Of a stretch of 64,000 nt of DNA, positions 27,112 to 36,274 are shown one piece after another. The notes under the pieces are model-generated. The model saw only the letters and a list, made by a program, of their open reading frames with translations, made no database searches and was not told the origin of the DNA. Origin of the DNA: Deefgea piscis (GTDB lineage Bacteria; Pseudomonadota; Gammaproteobacteria; Burkholderiales; Chitinibacteraceae); contig NZ_CP054143.1 of assembly GCF_013284055.1 (NCBI RefSeq), positions 2,728,001-2,792,000 on the forward strand, given 5' to 3'. The position numbers and the translations under genes are program-made. Positions within the stretch are counted from its first letter, which is position 1. Every line of letters starts with the position of its first letter.

Positions 27112-29247
27112 CTAAGCTGATTGCGTTTGGCGTTGATGGTGCTCGCTGATGGCGTGCTGGGTGAGTTTGATTTCAACATCCAGTTCAGCCAATTGTGCGG
27201 TTTGGTATTGGCTAGGGTGTTGTTCGATATGGGCTAGGCATTGGGCGATCCGGTCGGCGCCAATTTGCAAGGCAATGCCTTTGCCGCTATGCGCTAATCG
27301 GCAGCTCTCTTGTGGGTCTGGCTGATTAGCCAGTTGCTGAATAATTTCATGAATGCGCTTGAGCCCTTTTTCGCTAATGGTAAAAAAACGTTCCGGACTA
27401 AACCCTAGTCGGGTTTGGGCTTGTGGATTGAAGTAAGCGAGCTCGCTATTGTCTGGCTCGCCAGTGCTGTGAGCATCAATAAAAGCGGTGTTTGAATGTT
27501 GGGTGCTGCTGTGCTGCGTCAGGCTGGCAATGGCGTGGATTAGATCTTTGGCGGCAAACGGTTTGCCAAGCCAGCCATTAAGGCCAATGCGTTGAATTTC
27601 AGTGTCGCTCGGGCGCAGCCCTGCGCTGACCATTAGCGCCGGTAAAAAGTTGCCGCGCTGACGCATAATCTCGAGTGTGGCAATGCCGTCTAGCTCGGGC
27701 ATATTGCGGTCAATCACCAGCATATTGATATGAGGGTTTTGGTCTAACAGGCTGAGTGCCTCTTGCCCATGTCGCGCCTCGATGACGTTGGCGTTGGCTA
27801 GGCATAAAATTTGTCGCATGAGGTCGCGATTTACTTCTTGGTCTTCAACCAACAAAATACATAAGCCTTGCAGCGAGCATTGCGGTGCGGGGTTTTGCGC
27901 GCAATAGGCTTGAATATCGGCCTGTACAGTACAGGTGAATGTGCTGCCTTGTTGTGGCTGGCTGGTAAAGCTTAAATCGCCAGCCATATTGAGCGCATAT
28001 TCTTTACTGAGCGCTAAACCAAGGCCTGTGCCCCCTTTAATGCGCCCGCTGGCGGTTTGCTCAAAAGGCCTAAAAACACTGCTCATTTCTTCGGCATCAA
28101 TGCCCATGCCTTGGTCTGTAACGATGGCTTGCAAAGTGATGCGTTGTTCGGTGAGGGCTTTGGCGCTGATGTGGCAGGTAATGCAACCTTGGTCAGAAAA
28201 CTTAATCGCATTGCATAATAAGTTAATCAGGATTTGCCGCCATTTTCCGGTATCTAGCCAGACATTGTCGGGGATGGGGTCGGCGCTAATCGATAGGGTT
28301 AAGTTTTTGTTGCGCGCCATGGGTTGGAAAGTAGCCTGTAAATCGTTCATTAGCGCCGGCATATCTAACTGACTGGGGTTGAGAGCAAAGTGTCCCGCTT
28401 CAATTTTACTCATGTCGAGCACATTGCCCAGCAGGGTTTGTAAGTGGCGGCTGGCTTGAATAATGTGCTGTAAATAGGCTGGGTTGCTGCTATTGGCGTT
28501 GGCTTGGGCTAATTCGGCGTAGCCCAAAATGGTGGTGAGCGGGGTGCGCATTTCGTGGCTAATTGAGGCCAAAAAAAGGCTTTTGGCTTGATTGGCCGCT
28601 TGCGCACTTTGTTCTGCGGCTTTGAGTTGGACTAGTGTTTGTTGGTTGCGCCATAAAGTGCGCAGCGCAAAATAAGCAAAGCCACTCATCAGCGTCAGCA
28701 GCAAGACAATCAGGCTGAAGCGGTAGCGACTAAAACTAGTAAATATGTCTTTTTTGGCTTCTAAGCCGGCATTGTATTGTGCATCAATCGAAGAGACGAC
28801 AATCCGTAAGTGGGGGGCGACTCGCTCCATGCTGCTGGCCAAGGCGGGTAATTGCGCCGCACTAAGATTAGGTAGCGATTGCTCGGTTTTTTGCGCCCAT
28901 TGCACCAGTGGCGCAATGTTTGCATTAAATTTGGGATTGTTAGAGTATTCGCTAAATTGGCCACTGTCGTAATGGCGGATTAGCGTGGCAAACTCAGCAA
29001 ACGCAGCTTTGACTGCGATAAGGTTTTCCGGCGTAGGGCTCTTGATGGCATCGTCGACGGCGCGTACGACAAAACTAAATAGGCGATTGCCCGAGCGCGC
29101 TTCTTTAATCAGCTTTTGCTGCGCTGGGGAGTTAAATTCGTTGAGTAACTTTTGCGCTTTAAATTCATAACTTAAAACTAAAATTGAGACCAAGCTCAAT
29201 ACGCCGATCACAATGCAAAAAGTCGTGCGAAATTTGAAGTGATTCAA
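27112..29247 (-). CDS. Orphan hybrid sensor histidine kinase with HPt domain
   Basis: 711 residues. An N-terminal membrane helix (about 9-27), a periplasmic helical sensor region (28-175), a second helix (176-196), a HisKA domain with SISHEMRTPL (phospho-acceptor H231), and a HATPase domain with NLLCNAIKFS, DQGMGIDAEEM and GGTGLGLAL. Then a receiver domain ILLVEDQEVN with phospho-acceptor aspartate near 511 (VIDRNMPELDG), and a C-terminal HPt-like region with AHSGKGIALQIGA near 652, where the usual AHxLKG reads AHSGKG. This suggests a BarA-type phosphorelay. No response regulator with an output domain lies nearby. The start is TTG with AAGG upstream; no ATG is available. Confidence 0.92.
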   Translation of the reverse strand: MNHFKFRTTFCIVIGVLSLVSILVLSYEFKAQKLLNEFNSPAQQKLIKEARSGNRLFSFVVRAVDDAIKSPTPENLIAVKAAFAEFATLIRHYDSGQFSEYSNNPKFNANIAPLVQWAQKTEQSLPNLSAAQLPALASSMERVAPHLRIVVSSIDAQYNAGLEAKKDIFTSFSRYRFSLIVLLLTLMSGFAYFALRTLWRNQQTLVQLKAAEQSAQAANQAKSLFLASISHEMRTPLTTILGYAELAQANANSSNPAYLQHIIQASRHLQTLLGNVLDMSKIEAGHFALNPSQLDMPALMNDLQATFQPMARNKNLTLSISADPIPDNVWLDTGKWRQILINLLCNAIKFSDQGCITCHISAKALTEQRITLQAIVTDQGMGIDAEEMSSVFRPFEQTASGRIKGGTGLGLALSKEYALNMAGDLSFTSQPQQGSTFTCTVQADIQAYCAQNPAPQCSLQGLCILLVEDQEVNRDLMRQILCLANANVIEARHGQEALSLLDQNPHINMLVIDRNMPELDGIATLEIMRQRGNFLPALMVSAGLRPSDTEIQRIGLNGWLGKPFAAKDLIHAIASLTQHSSTQHSNTAFIDAHSTGEPDNSELAYFNPQAQTRLGFSPERFFTISEKGLKRIHEIIQQLANQPDPQESCRLAHSGKGIALQIGADRIAQCLAHIEQHPSQYQTAQLAELDVEIKLTQHAISEHHQRQTQSA

Positions 29248-29346
29248 GCGAATGCCTTAAGCCAAAATATGTATGCGACTAGTATATCCCTTTGGAATTC
29301 TTACGTGTCGATTGCGGCAAGCCCTAGTTGTTCACTGTTGCTTTGT

Positions 29347-31362
29347 TTACACTTTGAGTAACGCTTCGCGCCCGGGCAACCAACGATCAAGATGTGGCTG
29401 AGCCAAATTGACGTGGTGCTGCAATATGGTTTCGGCGCTGTCTCTGGCTAATTCAAGTAAATCAGCATCGGTTTCTAAGTCGGCAAAACGCAGCATCGGC
29501 ACGCCAGATTGCTTAATGCCGGCCATATCGCCCGGCCCACGGATGTGCAAATCTTGGCGGGCAATTTCAAAACCATCGGTGTGCTCAAAAATCACTTTTA
29601 ATCGCGCTTTGGCAGTCTCACTGAGTGGCGTGGTATAGAGCAAGATGCACAAACTGGCGTGCGCGCCACGGCCAACGCGGCCGCGTAATTGATGTAATTG
29701 CGATAAACCCATGCGCTCGGCGTGCTCTATCACCATTAAGCTGGCGTTCGGTACATCAACGCCGACCTCGATTACCGTGGTGGCGATTAAAACTTGAATT
29801 TCATTGCGAGAAAAAGCGGCCATGGTCGCGGCTTTTTCTTCGGGTTTCATTTTGCCGTGTAATAAGCCAACGGCAATTCCTTCGAGCTCTTCGCTGAGTT
29901 GGGCGTGGGTGTCGACCGCGGTTTGTAATTGCAATGTTTCTGATTCTTCGATTAATGGGCAAACCCAATACACTTGCCGACCTTCGAGCACTTTGGCGGC
30001 AATGCGCTCGATCACCTCATCGCGGCGTGCGTCAGAAATCAGCTTGGTGATAATTGGTGTGCGCCCCGGTGGTAATTCATCAATCACGCTGACGTCTAGA
30101 TCAGCGTAAAAACTCATCGCCAAAGTGCGCGGAATCGGCGTGGCACTCATCATCAGTTGATGCGGGCTTTGGCCTTTTTCGCGTAGCGCCAATCGTTGCT
30201 GCACACCAAAGCGATGTTGCTCGTCGACGATGGCCAAGCCCAGGTTTTGAAACGCCACACTGGCCTGAAAAATCGCGTGCGTGCCAACCAGTAATTGGGC
30301 GCTGCCATCGCTCGCGGCGGCAATCGCTTCGCGCTTGGCTTTGGCTTTTAGGCTGCCGGTGAGCCACACCACGTTAACGCCCAGTGGCGTTAACCAAGCC
30401 GAGAGTTTTTGAAAATGCTGTTCGGCCAAAATCTCGGTGGGGGCCAGCATCGCCACTTGAAAACCGGCTTCAATCGCATGGCAGGCGGCCACGGCGGCGA
30501 CAATGGTTTTACCCGCGCCCACATCGCCTTGCAGCAAGCGCTGCATAGGATGCGCTTGGGCTAAATCTTGGGTGATCTCGAGTAAGACGCGTTTTTGCGC
30601 GGCGGTCAGATCAAACGGCAGATTGGCAATAAGTTGCGCGCCAAGTCGACCGTCGGGATTGATTTTTGGGGCGGTTTTTTCGCGGCGCACGGCGCGCGCT
30701 AAGCGCAGCGACAATTGCTGGGCGAGTAATTCATCAAACTTAAGCCTTTGCCAGGCCGGATGCGTGCGGGCTGTGAGTAGTATTTTGGGGGTGTCGGGGG
30801 TGGGTGCATGTAATAAGCGCACGCTGCTGGCAAAGTCGGGCAATTGCAGTGGCGCTAAAATGGCGTCGCTCAGTGTGTCGGGCATGGGCGTATTGGCCAA
30901 GGCTTTGCCTATCCATGTGGCCAGTTGCGCTTGCGATAAACCCGCCGTGGTGGGGTAGATCGGGCTTAAGGCCTCTTGCAGGCTGACTTCGCCACCAACG
31001 CGAACTTTGGGGTGGACCATCTCGGTACCAAAGTAGCCGTGGCGTAAATCGCCATACAGTCGCACACGCTTGCCAACGGCCAATTGCTGCACTTGGCTAG
31101 GGTAAAAATTCATCAGTCGCACCACCAATGAACCGCTGGCGTCTTTGACGCGGGCATTGAGTTGTTTGCGCGGCTTGTAATTGACTTCGCACGACAAGAC
31201 TTCACCTTCCACCAAGACTGGGCTACCCATTGGCGCATCGGCAATCGGGTACAGATGGGTTTCGTCTTCGTAGCGCAGCGGCAAATGCAAGATCAAATCA
31301 AATTCGCGCTGTATCCCCAGTTTATGGAGGCGCTGCTGTTGGGCGGGTGTCAGTGAGCTCAT
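29347..31362 (-). CDS. recG: ATP-dependent DNA helicase RecG
   Basis: 671 residues, slightly shorter than E. coli RecG (693). The N-terminal wedge domain (about 50-150, VLVEGEVLSCEVNYKPRKQL) is followed by helicase motifs: Walker A GDVGAGKT near 280, Q/DExH as DEQHRFGVQQR, TATPIPRTLA-like SATPIPRTLAMS, and motif VI QLHQLRGRVGRG. RecG rewinds and remodels stalled replication forks and branched DNA. It is preceded by repeat-rich intergenic DNA and followed by the kinase gene on the same strand 99 bp away. Confidence 0.98.
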   Translation of the reverse strand: MSSLTPAQQQRLHKLGIQREFDLILHLPLRYEDETHLYPIADAPMGSPVLVEGEVLSCEVNYKPRKQLNARVKDASGSLVVRLMNFYPSQVQQLAVGKRVRLYGDLRHGYFGTEMVHPKVRVGGEVSLQEALSPIYPTTAGLSQAQLATWIGKALANTPMPDTLSDAILAPLQLPDFASSVRLLHAPTPDTPKILLTARTHPAWQRLKFDELLAQQLSLRLARAVRREKTAPKINPDGRLGAQLIANLPFDLTAAQKRVLLEITQDLAQAHPMQRLLQGDVGAGKTIVAAVAACHAIEAGFQVAMLAPTEILAEQHFQKLSAWLTPLGVNVVWLTGSLKAKAKREAIAAASDGSAQLLVGTHAIFQASVAFQNLGLAIVDEQHRFGVQQRLALREKGQSPHQLMMSATPIPRTLAMSFYADLDVSVIDELPPGRTPIITKLISDARRDEVIERIAAKVLEGRQVYWVCPLIEESETLQLQTAVDTHAQLSEELEGIAVGLLHGKMKPEEKAATMAAFSRNEIQVLIATTVIEVGVDVPNASLMVIEHAERMGLSQLHQLRGRVGRGAHASLCILLYTTPLSETAKARLKVIFEHTDGFEIARQDLHIRGPGDMAGIKQSGVPMLRFADLETDADLLELARDSAETILQHHVNLAQPHLDRWLPGREALLKV

Positions 31363-31733
31363 TGGGTGGCTTGAACAATCGTTCTATTGGCTTCACTGTA
31401 CCGTATTTGCGCCATTTGAGCTAGAGGCGGTTGACATTGGCGGGTTGCTGCGACGTTGATTTTTAAAAAGCCAGCGCAGAGGCGCAAAGACGCAGAGGAA
31501 AACATCAATACGTTGATCGTTTAAACCGTTGCGTTTGGTTGGGGTCTTGGCCGGTTTGAATTATCGAAAAGCCGACGCAAAGGCGCAGAGACGCAGAGGA
31601 AAACATCAGTACGTTGCAGTTCAAATCGTTGCGTTTGTTAGCCGTTTGAATGGTTTCAATTCTGATTATTCTGATTTGGCTTTTCTCCGTGCCTCTGCGT
31701 CTCTGCGTCAAAAATTTTTTCGGGGTGCAGAAT
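31363..31733. repeat. Intergenic repeat block (CTCTGCG family)
   Basis: Two tandem direct copies of a 75-bp unit (31466-31540 and 31567-31641, offset 101 bp) share AAAAGCC, GCAGAGACGCAGAGGAAAA, CATCA.TACGTTG and CGTTGCGTTTG. An inverted short copy of the first part lies at 31678-31712 (CTCCGTGCCTCTGCGTCTCT). Related copies occur at 40681-40715 and 50180-50242, so this is a dispersed repeat family. No gene is visible. Confidence 0.8.
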
Positions 31734-32225
31734 TTAGCGGGCGCGTTGCGCTAAGAAGCGATCCAGCGCTTTGGCAAAAGCTTGTTTGTCGCTTTGGCTA
31801 AATGCGGCTGGGCCGCCCGATTGCAGGCCGGCGCCGCGTAGTTCTTCCATAAAGTCGCGCATATTGAGTCGTTCGCGGATGTTTTCTGGCGAATAAAACT
31901 CGCCGCGTGGATTGAGCGCGTGCGCCTGTTTGTCAATAATGCGCGCCGCCAGCGGAATGTCGGCGGTAATGACCAAGTCGCCCGCTTGGGCTTGGGCAAC
32001 AATCCAATGATCCGCTTCGTCAAAACCATGCGCCACTTGAATGGCACGAATATGCGCTGACGGCGGCACGCGCACCAGTTGATTGGCGACCAAGGTGAGT
32101 GGTAGTGCTAAACGCTCGGCGACGCGAAACATGATGTCTTTAATGGCAACCGGGCAGGCATCGGCATCGACCCAAAGGTGGCATTTTCTATGGGTATTGG
32201 TTTCTAAGTTTTGCTGCGTATGCAT
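31734..32225 (-). CDS. yaiI: UPF0178/YaiI family protein (DUF188)
   Basis: 163 residues. Family motifs are [12 protein letters not shown] near the N-terminus, [19 protein letters not shown] in the middle and [18 protein letters not shown] at the C-terminus. The conserved acidic residues and the fold resemble PIN/NYN-type nucleases, but the biochemical function of YaiI/YqxD proteins is not established. It ends next to the repeat block and starts beside another repetitive region, so it looks like a one-gene unit. Confidence 0.92.
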   Translation of the reverse strand: MHTQQNLETNTHRKCHLWVDADACPVAIKDIMFRVAERLALPLTLVANQLVRVPPSAHIRAIQVAHGFDEADHWIVAQAQAGDLVITADIPLAARIIDKQAHALNPRGEFYSPENIRERLNMRDFMEELRGAGLQSGGPAAFSQSDKQAFAKALDRFLAQRAR

Positions 32226-32525
32226 TGCTGGCTAATACCCCTTTAGTTTTGGTAATGTTCAGATTTGGTGTTGATGCTGTGCCGCGCTCGTCGAGCAGGG
32301 GCTTAAAATCCCGTTTAAGCGCACCGAGTGAGTCAGAGACAAACGGTTTTATCGTTTGGCTCACGACAATCGAGGGCACAGCGGAGCTGGGCGAGATCAA
32401 AATCGCCTTTCTTTTCCCCCATTTTCTTTGGCGAGTCAAAGAAAATGGAGGCCGCCACTGACTGCGACTGTAAAACAATGTGCCGCAGGCACTTAAAATC
32501 ATCAACACGTAATCTGAACATCGCC
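32226..32525. repeat. Non-coding repeat-like segment with a perfect hairpin
   Basis: No credible gene. A perfect 12-bp hairpin is at 32419-32448, CCATTTTCTTTG-GCGAGT-CAAAGAAAATGG. The surrounding sequence yields conflicting low-quality reading frames on both strands with patchy similarity to junk ORFs I have seen annotated in other betaproteobacteria. I treat it as a dispersed non-coding repeat; other copies are needed to prove that. Confidence 0.5.
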
Positions 32526-33443
32526 TTAGTTTTTGCTGCGCTCGGCGAGTTTTTGTTTGATCAAAGGCAGCATCGCCAGTGCGGCTTTTTCGCCTTCTAA
32601 AATGGCGACATTTTTCATATCAAAATCGCTGGCGCCAATTTTGCCGACTTTAGGGCGAATCACAATGTCAGCGCGAGCGAGTTCTTGCTCACCCAATTTT
32701 TGCCCCATGATCACAATCGCTTGGTTCATCACCCCTAGTGTGCTGGTGCTGGCGGTTTGATTGTTGGCTTTGCTGGAAATATCTACCGCAATGACAAAAT
32801 TGGCGCCCAAGTCGCGTGCGGCGTCGACCGGCACCGGGCTGACTACGCCGCCATCAACGTATTTTTTATTGGCTATGCTTACCGGCATAAAAATCCCTGG
32901 AATGCTGCTTGATGCGCGCACCGCTTGTCCTGCATTGCCGCGGCTAAAGGCGATTTTTTTGCCAGTGTCGAGCTCGGTGGCCACTGCCGCAAACGGTTTG
33001 GCAAACTGATTGATCGCTTTATTACCAACCAATTGGTTGACGTAATCTTGCAGTTTTTGCCCCTTGATTAAGCCGCCGCCGAGTAAATTAACGTCGCGAA
33101 TTTGGCTTTCATCTAGGCTAAATGCGCGTTCTTGCAAGGTAAAGGCATCCATGCCGCTGGCGTACAGTGCGCCGACAACGCTGCCGGCGCTGGTGCCGGC
33201 GACCACCTCCACTTGAATGCCGTTGGCTTCGAGCATTTTAATGACGCCAATATGCGCAAAGCCTTTGGCTGCGCCGCCGCCGAGGGCAAGGCCGATTTTA
33301 ACTTTGGGTGCGGGCGTTGGCGGTGGCGCGACGGGTGGCGTACTGCACGCGGCCATGAGGCTACTCATCATGACAATGATGAGTGTGCCAAGTCGTGGGC
33401 GAAGGTGCTTAAAGACATTTTGTGCATTTTGAAATAGGTTCAT
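32526..33443 (-). CDS. Patatin-like phospholipase, lipoprotein
   Basis: 305 residues from the ATG at 33443 (MNLFQNAQNV), with GGAG 5 nt upstream and a 4-bp overlap with the trmO stop. A longer reading from 33491 is inside trmO. Residues 1-32 end with a lipobox LMAAC (C33), so the protein is predicted to be lipid-anchored. A proline-rich linker is followed by the patatin domain: oxyanion loop GGGAAKG (55-61), nucleophile GTSAG (S85) and the dyad aspartate DGG near 216. It is a RssA-type serine acyl hydrolase; the natural lipid substrate is unknown. Confidence 0.9.
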   Translation of the reverse strand: MNLFQNAQNVFKHLRPRLGTLIIVMMSSLMAACSTPPVAPPPTPAPKVKIGLALGGGAAKGFAHIGVIKMLEANGIQVEVVAGTSAGSVVGALYASGMDAFTLQERAFSLDESQIRDVNLLGGGLIKGQKLQDYVNQLVGNKAINQFAKPFAAVATELDTGKKIAFSRGNAGQAVRASSSIPGIFMPVSIANKKYVDGGVVSPVPVDAARDLGANFVIAVDISSKANNQTASTSTLGVMNQAIVIMGQKLGEQELARADIVIRPKVGKIGASDFDMKNVAILEGEKAALAMLPLIKQKLAERSKN

Positions 33444-34174
33444 CGTGGCTCCAATGAGAGGACCAAGGCGGTTTGACCATCGCAGCGCCATTGGATTTCA
33501 TAATGATAAAGTTTTATGCCGTAGCTGCGGTATGGGTCGCTAGCGTAAGCAGGGCGTGGGTCTTGGGCTAATACTTCACAAATTAAAGCGCGTAGTGTGC
33601 TTGAGTCGCTTGCGGGTAAATGTGCTAATTGGCTTTGCGCGCTGGGGCTAAATTCAACGTTTAGCGTTGTTGGTGCGCCGCTGACAAAGCCGCCTTGAGC
33701 GTCATTTTGGCATTCAATAAATGGAATATAAGGTTTGATGTCGACAATCGGCGTTTGGTCGACTAAATCCACGCCAGAAAAGCGCAAGGTCACGCCATTT
33801 TTGGTGTCGATATCCAATAAACGCACCAAAGACAAGCCCAGTGAATTGGGGCGAAACGGGCTGCGGCTGGCAAAAACGCCAACTTTTTCATTGCCGCCCA
33901 AGCGCGGTGGGCGCACCGTGGGTGACCAGCGGCCGAGTGTTTCATGAAAAATAAAACTCAGCCAAAGATGAGAAAATCCATCAAGTCCACGCACGCAATC
34001 GGCGTGATTAAATGGCGCTACCAGTTTGAGTGTGCCAATCGCATGCGGCGCCAAGCTTGGCTGGCGCGGAATGCCAAATTTGTCGACAAAAGGCGTGCGA
34101 ATCAAGCCAATCGGCTCGATGGTGTATTGATTTGGATTCACAGCGTTAGGATTCACAGGGTTTGCAGACTTCAC
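33440..34174 (-). CDS. trmO: tRNA (N6-threonylcarbamoyladenosine(37)-N6)-methyltransferase TrmO
   Basis: About 244 residues from a GTG at 34174 (VKSANPVN); the exact start is uncertain because no clear ribosome site is seen. Longer readings run through the terminator at 34194-34228 and are rejected. Core motifs are YTIEPIGLIRTPF, DGFSHLWLSFIFH, GVFASRSPFRPNSLGLSLV and DQTPIVDIKPYIPF, with YASDPYRSYGI at the end. TrmO methylates t6A37 in threonine tRNAs using SAM. The N-terminal VNP repeats (NPVNPNAVNPNQ) are an odd low-complexity leader. It is coupled to the patatin gene by a 4-bp overlap. Confidence 0.9.
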   Translation of the reverse strand: MKSANPVNPNAVNPNQYTIEPIGLIRTPFVDKFGIPRQPSLAPHAIGTLKLVAPFNHADCVRGLDGFSHLWLSFIFHETLGRWSPTVRPPRLGGNEKVGVFASRSPFRPNSLGLSLVRLLDIDTKNGVTLRFSGVDLVDQTPIVDIKPYIPFIECQNDAQGGFVSGAPTTLNVEFSPSAQSQLAHLPASDSSTLRALICEVLAQDPRPAYASDPYRSYGIKLYHYEIQWRCDGQTALVLSLEPR

Positions 34175-34193
34175 AATAAAGCGGCCATAAAAA

Positions 34194-34228
34194 AGCAGCG
34201 AGTGCTGGATATTACCGCACTCGCTGCT
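34194..34228 (-). terminator. Terminator of the NSS transporter gene
   Basis: AGCAGCGAGTGC pairs perfectly with GCACTCGCTGCT (12 bp, 11-nt loop) and is followed on the minus strand by TTTTTTATGG. It lies 36 bp after the transporter stop and 20 bp before the trmO start. Confidence 0.92.
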
Positions 34229-34263
34229 GTCTGTTGGGCTTGGCTGCTGTGTTTCGTGAACAA

Positions 34264-35586
34264 TTACAAGTTGTGCGCCCAAATTACGCAAATCACAATC
34301 GGTGCTACCACAGCGCAAATGGCACGAAACGCTGGCAAAATGCGCGCGGCATCTTGTGCAATGAGCGAGGCTTGTACGCGTGGCCAAATGGCCCAGCCGG
34401 CAAACAATGCGGCCAATAAACCACCGGCAGGCATCATCACATTGGAGGCGGCGTAGTCCATTAAATCAAATGGGTTTTTGCCAAAAATATGAAAATCAGC
34501 CAATACGCCAAACGACAGTGCCGCTGGAATACTTAAGGTAAAGACCGCAATGCAGGTCATTAAAGTGGCTTTTTGGCGCTGAATATTAAATTCATCAATC
34601 AAAAACGCTACGATCGGCTCGAGCAAAGACACGGATGAGGTAATGGCAGCAAAAATCAGCAACAAAAAGAACATCACGGCAAAAAATTGACCGAAAGGCA
34701 TTTGCGAGAAAATTGCTGGCATGGTGATAAACGTCAAGCCTGGACCCGCTGATGGGTCAATGCCAAAAGCAAATACCGCAGGCAGCACCATTAAACCGGC
34801 CATCACACAAGCGAGGGTCGCCAAGAGTGAGATCCAGAGTGTTGCGCCGGGGAGTTTGGTTTTTTCATCAACGTATGAGCCGTAGGCAATCAAAATACCG
34901 CAGCCTACCGAGAGCGAAAACATCGCCAAGCCCACCGCTTCAATCATCATTTCGGCGTTGATTTTAGAAAAGTCTGGGGTGATAAAGTACATCACGCCGT
35001 CCATGGCATTGGGTAAAGTCAATACGCGAGCAATAATGCCCAGCATTAAGATAAACAATGCCGGCATCAAGATTTTGCTGGTGCGCTCAATCCCTTTTTG
35101 TACGCCGCCCATGACGATGCCAACGGTGGCGACTAAAAATAGGCCGGTATAAAAAATGCTTTGCGTTGGGCTGGCAATAAAGCCATTAAATAAATCGCTG
35201 AGTGCCTTGGTGTCTTGTGTCATGACTTCGCCAGTGAGCGATAGCCACAGGTAAGCAAAACTCCAGCCGCCAACGACGCAATAAAACGACAATAAAACAA
35301 AAATACACAGTACCGAGAGTCGACCCGCCCAAGGCCATAGGCCGCCTTTGAGGTTGCGATAGGCCGTGGTGGCTGATTTTTTGGCCATATGGCCGATGCT
35401 CATTTCGGCGAGCACCATCGAAATACCAATCGTGAGTACGCAGGCGAGATACACCAGTAAAAACACACCGCCACCGTTTTTGCCGGCAACGTAAGGAAAT
35501 TTCCAGATGGCCCCAAGTCCGACAGCGGAGCCTGAGGTGGCTAAAATAAAGCCGAGTTTTGAGCCCCAATTGGCGCGTGAAGACAT
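34264..35586 (-). CDS. Sodium-dependent transporter, NSS (neurotransmitter:sodium symporter) family
   Basis: 440 residues, about 11-12 helices. The N-terminal signature NWGSKLGFILATSGSAVGLGAIWKFPYVAGKNGGG-type region (residues about 6-40) is that of NSS/SNF proteins. Further matches are AMFSLSVGCGILIAYGSY and AITSSVSLLEPIVAFLID. Bacterial relatives such as LeuT, TnaT and MhsT carry amino acids with Na+; the substrate here is not predictable. It has its own terminator and starts in a 107-bp gap after the DUF4124 gene. Confidence 0.93.
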   Translation of the reverse strand: MSSRANWGSKLGFILATSGSAVGLGAIWKFPYVAGKNGGGVFLLVYLACVLTIGISMVLAEMSIGHMAKKSATTAYRNLKGGLWPWAGRLSVLCIFVLLSFYCVVGGWSFAYLWLSLTGEVMTQDTKALSDLFNGFIASPTQSIFYTGLFLVATVGIVMGGVQKGIERTSKILMPALFILMLGIIARVLTLPNAMDGVMYFITPDFSKINAEMMIEAVGLAMFSLSVGCGILIAYGSYVDEKTKLPGATLWISLLATLACVMAGLMVLPAVFAFGIDPSAGPGLTFITMPAIFSQMPFGQFFAVMFFLLLIFAAITSSVSLLEPIVAFLIDEFNIQRQKATLMTCIAVFTLSIPAALSFGVLADFHIFGKNPFDLMDYAASNVMMPAGGLLAALFAGWAIWPRVQASLIAQDAARILPAFRAICAVVAPIVICVIWAHNL

Positions 35587-35693
35587 AAAAATGCTCTAGT
35601 TAATTTGTCACCACGGGAGTTTTGCTTTTTCAAGCCCCTCGAACAAGGGTAATAGTTGGCTGGTCGAGTGGCGATTTATGTGATTTGTTGAGT

Positions 35694-36146
35694 TTATTGC
35701 CCTGCTTTGAGCGTTGTTTGCGCTTGGCTGATCGCCGATTGCCATTGGGCTGGGTTGAATTCTTTCAAAATTGTTTTTTCAATAATCAGAATGGGTGGGC
35801 GCGCTTGTAAGGTCTTGGCGGCGTTAAAAAAAGCCAGCATGCTGTCTTCTTGGCTTGGATCGGCTGTTTTTAGCGCATAACGCAATTTACTTTGTTCCAG
35901 CATTGTCTGTGCCGCTTCGCAGTTTGCCCCGCATTGCGGCGTAATCCATAGTGTGATCGCTGCGGGTTTGTCGGTGGTGGGCGCTGGTGCGCTACTGCTG
36001 CGTATGGTTCTTTCTTTGGCCGTAGTGTGGGTAGGTGCGCGGTCGGAATAAAACACATTGCCCTCATTGTCGCGCCATTGGTAGACCTTGTTGGCAAAGC
36101 CCATGCTGGATGTAGTAAGCAAAGTAAGTAGGAGCCAGAATCGCAT
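35694..36146 (-). CDS. Periplasmic DUF4124 protein with glutaredoxin-like domain
   Basis: 150 residues. A signal peptide (1-18) is followed by the DUF4124 module NKVYQWRDNEGNVFYSDRAP (residues 19-38). After a Ser/Pro linker, a second domain starts ITLWITPQCGANCEAAQTML, with a CX3C pair (C72, C76), and continues with RPPILIIEKTILKEFNPAQW, which looks like the cis-Pro part of a thioredoxin/glutaredoxin fold. Exported DUF4124-glutaredoxin proteins are common in betaproteobacteria and have no known substrate. CX3C is not the standard CX2C redox motif, so metal binding is also possible. Confidence 0.8.
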   Translation of the reverse strand: MRFWLLLTLLTTSSMGFANKVYQWRDNEGNVFYSDRAPTHTTAKERTIRSSSAPAPTTDKPAAITLWITPQCGANCEAAQTMLEQSKLRYALKTADPSQEDSMLAFFNAAKTLQARPPILIIEKTILKEFNPAQWQSAISQAQTTLKAGQ

Positions 36147-36274
36147 AACAGCCTTTAATTTAAAATTGCGCAGTTGGGCATATTGTTTTTGTGTTTAAGC
36201 ATTGCAGTCGAAAACACCACAGTTTAAGTGGCGCGGCCGCAGTAATGCGGCGTGCCAAAATGAAAATGCCCAGA

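Noticed and set aside
32188-32508. Minus-strand frame beside yaiI
   Set aside because: Low-complexity frame in a hairpin-bearing repeat segment; no domain and no ribosome site.
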